Source: Arcuatula senhousia (Eukaryota; Mollusca; Bivalvia; Mytilida; Mytilidae). From it: a DNA stretch of 64,000 nucleotides. Made by a program: the position numbers and the translations under genes. Below, piece by piece: positions 55,702 to 64,000 of the stretch (position 1 is the stretch's first letter; each line of letters begins with the position of its first letter). The notes under the pieces are model-generated. The model was not told the origin of the DNA. It saw only the letters and a list, made by a program, of their open reading frames with translations, and made no database searches. The stretch covers positions 33,315,512 to 33,379,511 of the forward strand of contig OZ020306.1 in the NCBI GenBank assembly GCA_963971305.1, read 5' to 3'.

Positions 55702-56763
55702 ATGGATAACCGTTTCGATAGATTCAACTGGTGGTACCCACCTGAATTATGAAAGCAAACAATGTTTCCCCAAGTTTGTAGTTTTACACCAAAAGTAAAT
55801 ACAGCTAGATGTTTCCGTTGTGGACAATTTGGACACTTAATTAGGCAATGCACATCAGTAACCGCCAGACCAAAATCACAGAAAAAGATCCTCAGGGACA
55901 GTCTGAGAATGGCAACATTTGTTTCTAAGAAAGTGTGTGAAGAATTACCGTTTTCGTCGCTTAGTGACTCGGAATTCCGCAAAACATGCAGGTCAGCATT
56001 AAATTCTCAGTTTAAGGTAAATGAGGTACAGAATTTGAAGATCCAAGTAAACTTGTTGTCCGAGAAAAACGATGAAATTTCAAAGCACGTTGTAAAACTG
56101 GAAAGTATCATAGATGAAATTAAGGATGAATTCAAAGAGAAACGAAGCACGTTCAACCAAGAATTAAGCAATTTGAAAGTTGAAAATAAACATTTGAGAA
56201 CAAAACTACAAGAGATGGTAGGAAAACATAAAATAGCAAAACTAGAAATTGATCGGCATTACAAAGAAGATACCAAAGAGATGGTTACTATTAACAGCTT
56301 AAAACAAACAATAGAAAGACTACGCCAACAGGAGGAAGACTTTAAGTCCGATAAAATCATCTATCAAAATAAGATTGAAGACCTAATGACAACACTTGTT
56401 AAATCAGAGTTTGACTTCGCGGCAGAAATAGAGGAATTAAAAGACAAATTAGAAAAGGAACAACAACGTTACAAATCTCAACCAGAACAACAACAGAATC
56501 AACTTCAAAAACCACAAGCACACCAACAGAATCAACATCAACAAGAGCAACAAACACAACATTGGAATCAAGTTCACCCAGAACAACAAGCACATCAGTG
56601 GAATCAACTTCACCCAGAACACCAAGCACATGTGTGGAACCAACATCTACAAGCACAACAGTGGTATCAATTCCAACAAGTACAACAGTGGAGTCAACCA
56701 CAACAAACTTTTAATTCTTCAGGTCGCTACAATGGACATCGAGGTAGACAGCGAAAATATTGA
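55702..56763 (+). CDS. LTR-element protein: CCHC knuckle, coiled coil, Gln/His-rich tail
   Basis: The open frame from ATG 55762 to TGA 56761-56763 encodes 333 residues. Residues 17-30 form a nucleocapsid-type knuckle, CFRCGQFGHLIRQC (C-x2-C-x4-H-x4-C); about 88-245 are a charged heptad-rich coiled coil (ENKHLRTKLQEM, LKQTIERLRQQEEDF); 245-320 are Gln/His/Trp-rich; the end is basic GHRGRQRKY. An upstream ATG at 55702 lies in the same frame (MDNRFDRFNWWYPPEL) but is separated by one TGA (55750-55752). Thus either the element reads through UGA, or the N-terminus was cut off by one mutation. No matrix, capsid or enzyme domain. Likely binds element RNA; function inferred from the knuckle only. Confidence 0.8.
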
Positions 56764-56808
56764 TGTATTTCATTTTATTGCCACTCTGGGGACAGAGTCT
56801 CATTTGTG

Positions 56809-56820
56809 CAGGGAGAGATA
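56809..56820 (+). other. Polypurine tract
   Basis: CAGGGAGAGATA immediately before the 3' LTR; the plus-strand primer in LTR elements. Confidence 0.65.
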
Positions 56821-57387
56821 TGTGACAGTGGAAAAATACGCGTTAACATTTTCGTGCTTGCAGCTATTGTATTTGTCATTTAAGTTTTAATTTTTCTTCA
56901 TTTCATATTTGTTTTAATAAGAATCGTTTATTCTCATTGCATAATTAGTTGACGATTTTACACACAAGCTGATAAGTATTTTATAAGATAAAGATAATCC
57001 ATTTGATAAATAACTCTTTCTCAATTGTCCGAAATCGATTTCCTGTATTCATAAGTTAAGCTCAATTCTTTAATATATGTTTTGACATGCCATTTTTATA
57101 TATTCTGTTTGTGTTATGTAATTGTATATCGCGGATTAAGAATGTTGTAGGGTAGTTGGAATCCGACATTGTAACTGTATGGACGTCGTACGTTTTAAAC
57201 TCAATTTATTAATAGTTTACGGAAAGCCGTCTTTCAAAATATATTGTATTGTTTAATGTGGATTTTGCCATATGTATTTTATGAATAATTAACATTTGGA
57301 CCTTTATTTTGTGTTTTATTACATTTGCAAAGTGAGCTAGTTTCCCCCGAACTTTTGTATAACAGACCGGTGCGAACCGCTATTATA
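56821..57387 (+). repeat. 3' LTR
   Basis: 567 bp, collinear with the 5' LTR. The right target duplication AAAG follows. Confidence 0.92.
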
Positions 57388-57695
57388 AAAGTCCAAAATT
57401 TGTGATAGTGGTAAATTTTGATGAATAAGGGGAAATAACTCCTATAAGAATTCGTCCAACAACTCTGACTCAATGGTGAGTTTTGTAGGGCTTTTGGTAC
57501 TAATTATTAGAAGGAGGGTTACTTCGGATTTTCTCTATCTCTTATACTTTTTGAAATATAAGCAAAAAACTATGGTTTTATTTTTAGCAACGACGGCCCT
57601 GTTGTTTGTTGTCGGGCACAAATTTCACAAACTTGGTAGAGGATATCCTAAAGAAGGACGCTTACAAACGATGACAATAGCTCACATAAACCAAG

Positions 57696-58244
57696 CGTAC
57701 ATGTACAGCGTGGTGACAAAAGTATGAGTTATGAGTTTATTCATGAACTTTTCTTTTTATTTTTATGTATAAATTCATTAGTACTGAAAAATGTTTATGA
57801 AAAGGTTTCTTGACATATTTGAAAAAAAAAAAACTTCCATAAAAAACGAGCGAGGAAAATTGTGCCATAAAAAAATAACTTATGTTTAAATCATTGACAA
57901 AATCTTGGATAAACGTAACATAAGTGAATATAAAATTTATAATATTTTTGATTCTTTTAGACTCAGAACAAAAAAACGGCTTGAAGCCTTCAGAATTATA
58001 TATTCATGTTACCAGAACGCCGAAACCCTTTATTATATCGAAACTACATGTACATGAATCTATATATATTCATTAATCCGACAATACATTTAAGATAGAT
58101 AATACATCTGATTAGGGTTATTGTATAATAATACTTCAATAAAAAGAACAGAACAGAATTCACGTGTCTCCTCACCAAGTTAGACGAACGTTATATGTAA
58201 GCGCTTTTCAATCGTCACACATGCGTTTTAAAATATAAGCTTTG
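57696..58244. other. Unannotated upstream stretch
   Basis: AT-rich, no coding signal, several poly-A and poly-T runs. Confidence 0.4.
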
Positions 58245-58655
58245 AGTTAATATAATGGTGTTGTAAATCACCAATAATGATTTCATTTTTGTACTTAAGT
58301 GGCATACGTATACGTAGAAGTCCAGTATAGTATTTAAATAAACTTGAAGAAAAAATGAAATTATAAAAAAAAAAATATATCGATCCATATATAGCCCCAG
58401 TTTAGCTTGAACTCTCCAAAAGTCCAATGCATCAATGTTACATAGACTTTGAATTAATAAAAGATCTTTTATCCTTACAATCAAAGTCCTTTAAATATTT
58501 ACAGAATGTCGTGCAATATTACATAACATGAATTGTGTAAGCAGCAATAAAAAAAAGACCGAAAAGTAAACAAGATACAAAATATAACATGCGAAAACTT
58601 TTCTGTGTTAATTCAATGGAGTAGCCTTATTTAAAAATCTACATATAATCACATT
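58245..58655 (+). repeat. Upstream direct duplication, right copy
   Basis: Shorter partner of 53333-53990, about 4.9 kb away. The LTR element and the pearl-like copy lie between the two. Confidence 0.8.
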
Positions 58656-58689
58656 TCACTATTTCTAGTATATAAATACCCTTTAATTT

Positions 58690-58945
58690 TCGCTTAAAAG
58701 AGTTAACAGGGAGTCTGTTAATCACTGCTCACTCAGTATACCCCCGCTATCTCCCATACTGACTAAGTCGGTAAACAGGAAGTAGATATCCAACAGAGTA
58801 ATTTCGATACTCGCGATAAAAGACCCCATACTGAAGTCATATACCAAATTTCAAGAATGGATAGGAGGACAAAAGGACGGGCGGACAGACGGACAGAGGT
58901 AAACCAATATACCCCCTTTCTTCGAAGCGGGGATATAATAAGCCA
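58690..58945 (+). repeat. MITE-like bivalve repeat
   Basis: Begins near ACTCAGTATACCCCCGCTAT and contains GGACGGGCGGACAGACGGAC and ATACCCCCTTTCTTCGAAGC GGGG. GTATACCCCCGC and GCGGGGATATAA form short inverted ends. Confidence 0.5.
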
Positions 58946-60200
58946 ACAAAAGTTCACTATCTTAAGTTTTTCAGATGCTTGTATTTTGCCGTATTTTTTC
59001 ACACATTTAATTTTGCCCAATTTGTCCACAATGTATCTTATATGACGTTAAATACATATGACCTGCATGTCCTTTGATGTTCATTGCTAAAAAATTCACC
59101 CTTCTTTGTAAATATGTGTTGAATATTGAATGCTCTTCAAATATTTGCGGTTTTACCGTTTTCTTTTCATTCAATAACAGTGATTATCTATCAATTAAAA
59201 CACGTTCAACGATAACCAGACAGACACAGCAATGTTCATCACTGGGTACTGTAGTTAAGAACCAAATGGCAATTTATGAAGGATTTAACAAAATTTTGGG
59301 GCGAGGCCCTTGTCTTTTCCAAAGCCATTAAAATATGCTGGTTTTTGAGATAACTGTTTCATAGGCATTTTATTGTAGTAAGGGAGCAACCATTTGATAT
59401 TTATGGGGGCTATGGAGACTTTCTTCGTCCTGCTTTTTTTTATTTAAAAAAAACTTAGCTTGGAATTTTTTTTTTGCGTGCTATTGCGCGCATTTTTTTA
59501 AAATTTTAAATCAACTATCAATTGTTCAGCCGAAAATACCATACTGCCTTTTCTTATTAAATTCAAAGCACTGTCCTGACTTTTTTTTATTTCTGGATTT
59601 TTGTTGTCCAGCCGTTTTATTTCAAATATCACCATAGCTCCCCTCCCAATAAAAATCAAATGGTCGCTCCCTAACTTGAAATGTAATCATCTTTTTAAAT
59701 CGGTTGTCTGGTTCAAACTTCACAGCGATTTTTTTTTCAAATTTAAAGTGTTCGCTTACCTTATTTTACTCAAATCAGTCCGCACTTTAATTACTAATCT
59801 TACTCCCAAGAAACTGTTATACGTGTACGATATGCTTGTATTTGTGTTATTTTGTTGAATTATTTACAGCAATTGAATGTAGAAAAGGGAAAAATCCCGC
59901 AATATTTGTACATTTATTTAAATTATGTATCTTCATATTATCTAATTGTTTTAAGCTAGATTGTAATTATTTGTCTTAAAAGATAAGAAGAGTTGTGTAA
60001 TTTACAAGGGTCTGAAGCAAGGGCGGACCATACATGCAACGAAGAGATAATTTCTTGCTCGAAGCTCTAACACAAATTGTGATCAACTGACACCTGCATG
60101 TCAAAAAGCCAAACAATTAATGTCCCAAATCTTAAAATGAAAACTAAAATACTATAACATTGTCTTCAGAATGATTATAGCGAACACTTATAAACGTTTT
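58946..60200. other. Unannotated stretch with repeat remnants
   Basis: AT-rich; GGAGCAACCATTTGATATTT and its inverse ATCAAATGGTCGCTCCCTAA (59384 and 59655) form an inverted pair about 270 bp apart that looks like the ends of a small non-autonomous DNA element. No gene. Confidence 0.45.
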
Positions 60201-60204
60201 TTAT

Positions 60205-60300
60205 GCCCACCTACAAGACCTACGAAAGTAGGGGAATATAGTGCCTGGTTCCGTTCGTCCGTCCATCCATCCCAACTGTTGTGAGATGGGGTATTATATA
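60205..60300 (+). repeat. MITE-end-like repeat
   Basis: ATGCCCACCTACAAGACCTACGAAAGTAGGGG with CCGTTCGTCCGTCC, a common bivalve MITE terminus. Only this end is evident. Confidence 0.4.
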
Positions 60301-60999
60301 TGTCTTTTTGACATGTTCTTGTTTTAAATAATTCTGATCTTGTTCAAAGGGGAAGTGCCTTTTGAGCCAGTTACATATTTCTAGAGATAGCAATTGCGCC
60401 ACATTCATACAGATACTAATTGTGTTCAGGCTTACCGGTGACATTATTAAGACCGTTAACTTGGTTGTAAGTATTTTATGTGTGGAATATCTCCCGCTAC
60501 AAAATGTAATAAATAAAATAAAATAAGAATATAACATACTATTACTGCATGCGAATTTTAAGATAAATTGTGGCACAAAAGAACATCAAATTTGCGGTAA
60601 CGGGTACCTCCCTTTTAAAAAAAGATTGTTGTCCATCGAATTTTCACTTTGACGACATTGGATTTTAATGTGCCTATCAATTTGTGACTGTTTTGTTTAG
60701 TTGAAGAACATAATTTGCATTGTCATATATTTCATTTTTCTCTATATTTAAGTTTCAGGGTTAGTGACATTCAGTCCGCTATAGCTAATTATTGAGTTTA
60801 CGTATCTCAATTGATTCGTTTTTTTCTTGCGGGACTTACATCGATTTCCTTAGCAGTGCGTCACATCTGACACAAAAATTGCACACACAGGGTTATGTAA
60901 TTGCTCTTCGGTGCTGTCTTCACTAAAAAAATGTCACGGATCGAAAACATCATGCGCTTAAAGACAAATATGGGATTTCAATCTATCAGATTAGTGCAG

Positions 61000-61300
61000 A
61001 TGTTGGTTTGTCATAGTTTTTTTTGTCTTCCTTTACCGGATTTGACACACTGAATGTACTGTTGACAACGCGACGGGTGTTCAATAGCAAACAGGAAAAA
61101 CTGTTTATACCCTTCCGAAGCACCTGAGTTCACTCTCGCTACGACTAGAGTTCGAGTTGTCAATTGATATTTAGTTGTTTTTTGTGTTTCCGTGTTTAAC
61201 ATGTTGTCTGTTTTTGTCCCGTTCTCGTTGATGTTTACTGGTTTTGTCTCTGCCCTTTCGGACTTTGGAAATTTGGATATCACATTGGTACCTCTGGTTC
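61000..61300 (-). repeat. Dispersed repeat R1, inverse copy
   Basis: CTTCCTTTACCGGATTTGAC, CGCGACGGGTG, CACCTGAGTTCACTCTCGCT, GCCCTTTCGGACTTTGGAAA. Source of the 90-codon minus-strand frame here, which I do not regard as a gene. Confidence 0.75.
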
Positions 61301-61779
61301 TTTCGAATTATCCTACTTATACTTACTTCAAGTGATATTATTCAGTAATATTACACAAGGACGCGGTGTGTCAATAAAAGATCGCCCGGCGGTCGAAGGG
61401 GCAAGTAAATATTTTTCAGGGTCTGACACACGTTTTATTTACTACTAGAGTATTAGAGGTACTCTGTTTAAAAGTTCAAAGGATTTGATATAAGAAGCAA
61501 AGGAGTACATGTACCAATAGGTATTCGAATGTCAGAAGTCGGAAAGGGCTGACAAAATAAGCTGACACAAAAGAATAGTTTCAATATGAGTGAAAACCAA
61601 GTAGGTGGAAAATAACCGCATGTTCACATTATTCGTATGAGATCACAGGGGCTTGAATTCGATTTTTTTAAAGGCAATATAAATGACCAGAATTCAAGCC
61701 CTTCTGTATCAGACATGAGGCTCGTTGTCGATAGAATCATGATATATCACTGGATGTTACTAATGCTAACCTAATAAAC

Positions 61780-61900
61780 CAGAATTTAAACTTGTTGAAG
61801 ACTGCTGGCCATCTTCCATTGTGGATTTTTTAAATTTTCATTTGTTTGTGCAGGTTGTGTCGCGTACACATATTCCAAATCTCATTATTGTCTATTAAAT
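61780..61900 (-). repeat. Dispersed repeat R1, end fragment
   Basis: TTGAAGACTGCTGGCCATCT and GTTGTGTCGCGTACACATAT, inverse of the 3' part of the 29200 copy. Confidence 0.65.
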
Positions 61901-62109
61901 TTGGGCTGAGTATAACCCCTTTTAACCATTTGTTTATTTTATTTCAAGTATCAAGTCAACAAATCAAACAATTAATCTTGCTGAAGAAAATATCAAATTC
62001 CTTCCTATCATGAGTGTCGACAGTTTTGCAGTTACTTTCGAGCACCAGAACAAACCAGCCAAGTTTGTATATTTGTAAAGCAATGTTCAAGTAACGTGAG
62101 TACTTAACT

Positions 62110-62780
62110 AGAGTAAGTTGGGTTGTTGGTTATCGCTTTACTCCTAGGCAGCATGAATTCTACTAAATAAGGGATATGAACAGCTAGGAAAGGGGTGTTA
62201 CACTGAATATAAAAATGGAATGGAGGGACCAACCAAAGAGTGTGACTGCCTCTAAGAAAGAAGGAATGGATAGGATCGGACAATTTATCCCCCTACATGC
62301 ACAGGGACTTGCTCCCCTCTATCAATATTTTGTTAGAGCCAATGTGCGGTACGAAAAAAAACAAAAGGGAGATACTACTTTTACCACCCATTGTTTTTTT
62401 TCGTACCACACATTGACTCTAACAAAATATTGATAGAGGGGAGCAAGTCCCTGTGCCTACATGGGGATCCTACGAGTCCTCCATATACTTTTATCGAGAC
62501 CTGAAGCATGGTTCTTAAACGTGCGAGGAACATGACACGATGTACCACTATGGTTTGCGGTCAGGTTTTCCACACTTAAGTCTGACAACTCCGGCATTTA
62601 GATGACCAGGATGCCCCCTTCGACGACATTGGGTACACATCCCAGCCGCTTTGTAGGCAAAGTTGTCAAATGTCTTAGTGCTCTTTGAAAAGTGGGCTAT
62701 TACCGAGACAAGCATAACGCTGCTGTACTGCTATTGGCCATCAGGAACTCAATAAGAAGTACCGAAAATAATAACCATAT
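62110..62780 (+). repeat. Dispersed repeat R2x, copy 3
   Basis: Longest copy of the family also at 46040 and 51010. It includes GTGCGAGGAACATGACACGA and CTATGGTTTGCGGTCAGG. The long hairpin at 62289-62465 is present only in this copy. Confidence 0.55.
62289..62465. repeat. Long imperfect hairpin
   Basis: Left arm 62298-62362 (GCACAGGGACTTGCTCCCCT, CTATCAATATTTTGTTAGAG, TGTGCGGTACG) and its inverse at 62393-62457, about 65 bp each with a ~30-bp loop and only a few mismatches. A transcript would fold into a near-continuous duplex. Confidence 0.85.
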
Positions 62781-62929
62781 TTTTCAAAACTGCCTATACC
62801 TGAAATGTACTTGTTTTGTATGTCAGAGCTTCATTGATCTCACACTCTGATATTAAACTCGAAAAATGACTTGTCTTATAAATAAGATAAAAAAAATAAA
62901 ATAGCTAGGTTTTACGTTTCTTTTTGGTC

Positions 62930-63392
62930 TGCAAATTTTTACCAGAGTTATGACCCTTTGAACTTTGAAAATTTACTGAAATTTCAGTTTTCCGCATTTT
63001 TTTTTCTATACGCTTGTAGATCTATAATAAACTGTTTTTTTGGTATGTGAGTCTACCATGATGAGTTTCAGATAAAGTTCATTTTTCACTCCGACAGAAC
63101 TGTCGCAGAAAAAGAAAAACGGCTTCTTGCTTTAACCTCCAGCTCATTAAGCTCTACAAAAGTTTTCATAAGTTCGAAGATGTCAGGCAACCCTTTATAA
63201 GGGTTATGGCTCTTTAAAGTCAAAAATATTTTTGCACTATATAATGAAAACTATTGTAGATAGAGAAAAGCTTAAGCTTGCTTAAACCTTCAGCTCATTG
63301 AGCTCTTCAAAAGTCTCTATTGGATCTCATAGAAAAGACCCTTAAAGCTAAAGGACCAGGTGAGCGATTCAGGCTCCTGGGGGCCCTGTTTA
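62930..63392 (-). mobile_element. Pearl-like element, inverse, partial
   Basis: Ends on the right with CCAGGTGAGCGATTCAGGCT CCTGGGGGCC, the inverse of the E1/E2 left end, and holds two diverged ~160-bp core units (AAGCTTGCTTAAACCTTCAG). The microsatellite end is missing. Confidence 0.65.
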
Positions 63393-63454
63393 AATCATAG
63401 ACGATAATGAACTGATCAGGTTAATGTTTTGTTTTGTTTCATTTCACTAATTTT

Positions 63455-63620
63455 TACCCTGAGAATCTGAGTTCACTCTTGTTACGACTTGAGTTCGCGT
63501 TGTGGATTTCCGTGTGGTTGATTTTGTGTTTTGTGTTTCGTCGTGCTGTTTTTGTTCGTATTAACCGGTTTTGTCGTTGCCCTTTCGAACTTTTGACACT
63601 CGAATCGTTGGTGCCTCTTT
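63455..63620 (-). repeat. Dispersed repeat R1, inverse fragment
   Basis: CTGAGTTCACTCTTGTTACG, GTTGATTTTGTGTTTTGTGT, GCCCTTTCGAACTTTTGACA. Confidence 0.65.
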
Positions 63621-63700
63621 GCTTCTATCAAATAATTTATTTAATATGCATCTAAAATAATAACTAAATGCTTTTTTATTTTTTTTAATTTGTTTAAAAA

Positions 63701-63820
63701 CTATCTAAATGTCCAACATATAACAAAAATTTTAGATTTAAGCTTTAAATAAATAATAACAAATAGTAAAATAGCACCAGATGACGTCATCAGCATTCCT
63801 AGAATGAAAGGCTGTATATT
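63701..63820 (-). CDS. Weak candidate terminal exon of a membrane protein
   Basis: A good acceptor (TTGTTTTGTTTCAG) at 63821-63823 is followed in one frame by 39 codons to TAG: NIQPFILGMLMTSSGAILLF, VIIYLKLKSKIF. It reads like a transmembrane helix plus basic tail, as in a last exon of a gene lying mostly beyond the right edge. No family identified and AT-rich DNA gives hydrophobic frames by chance. Confidence 0.2.
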   Translation of the reverse strand, partial: NIQPFILGMLMTSSGAILLFVIIYLKLKSKIFVICWTFR

Positions 63821-64000
63821 CTGAAACAAAACAAATACAAATTTTAATATCAAGCAAATGAATGCAAAGTTTACGTATTAATCATATAATCAAACAACGA
63901 TAAAGACCCAAAGTGGTACTCAATCTAAATCCCAAAAACCCATTTTTTTATACGTGGATCCTGGAGGCAACGAATCGTAATCAACCAAATGATGCAACTA

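Larger units (their letters stand above)
55063..57387 (+). mobile_element. Non-autonomous LTR retrotransposon, 2.3 kb
   Basis: Two 567-bp direct LTRs (55063-55629 and 56821-57387) starting TGTGACAG and ending CGCTATTATA, flanked by a 4-bp target duplication AAAG (55059-55062 and 57388-57391). I see two substitutions between LTRs, so insertion is recent. A primer-binding site follows the left LTR and a purine tract precedes the right one. Inside is a single ORF with a CCHC knuckle and coiled coil; protease, RT, RNase H and integrase are all absent, so it must be mobilised in trans, probably by a Gypsy-type partner. Confidence 0.9.
54543..57695 (+). mobile_element. Pearl-like element interrupted by an LTR retrotransposon
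   Basis: Left part 54543-55062 begins AACAAGAGGCTCACAGGAGCC and holds diverged ~160-bp core units; right part 57388 to about 57695 resumes with CTCCTATAAGAATTCGTCCA and ends GACAATAGCTCACATAAACC. This copy is older and more diverged than E1/E2, has lost the microsatellite, and was split by the LTR element. Confidence 0.65.

Noticed and set aside
56399..56701. Minus-strand 100-codon Val/Leu-rich ORF
   Set aside because: Antisense of the Gln-rich CAA/CAC repeat region of the LTR-element protein.

Overview
The window looks like nuclear DNA of a bivalve mollusc, probably a mytilid mussel. That is inferred from repeats I recognise (pearl-like elements with ~160-bp tandem cores, hammerhead-ribozyme repeats with a CGAAACGCGCGTC core, several bivalve dispersed repeats), from a split gene with GT-AG introns, and from AT-rich intergenic DNA. 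No species marker is present and there is no bacterial-style gene content.

Layout. 1-17565 is an almost perfect 935/936-bp satellite in two subfamilies (A, 1-5188; B, 5189-17565) joined by a truncated unit. 17566-22812 holds an AT-rich block and three tandem, longer and more diverged elements. They share the satellite's head sequence and its GGAAGACCT-type terminal hairpin, so the satellite appears to be an amplified short form of this element. 22813-27424 holds a decayed LINE tail and two complete pearl-like elements.

27841-52107 (minus strand) is the one clear host gene: a complete 15-coding-exon transglutaminase of 818 residues with an intact Cys-His-Asp triad and a non-coding leader exon near 53.1 kb. 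I reconstructed it exon by exon and every junction keeps frame. Intron 11 uses a GC-AG pair. Its two largest introns carry transposons. Intron 12 (28900-35731) has a broken R2-like LINE with a restriction-like endonuclease, a repeat with an intact-looking hammerhead ribozyme, and a second LINE tail fused to a copy of the R2-like 5' end. Intron 5 (41366-49030) has a 6.9-kb inverted-repeat element containing a PIF/Harbinger transposase relic, itself interrupted by a retrozyme-like hammerhead dimer, plus a second such dimer in the opposite orientation.

52108-64000, upstream of the gene, holds a direct duplication (53.3 and 58.2 kb) and a young non-autonomous LTR retrotransposon (55063-57387) nested in a pearl-like element. 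Its only ORF encodes a CCHC knuckle, a long coiled coil and a Q/H-rich tail. A long hairpin, several dispersed repeats and one weak candidate exon at the right edge follow. The strongest leads are the LTR element, the hammerhead repeats (one intact core, constant 347-348-bp spacing), the pseudoknot-like 5' end of the R2-like LINE, and the satellite/transposon relationship.
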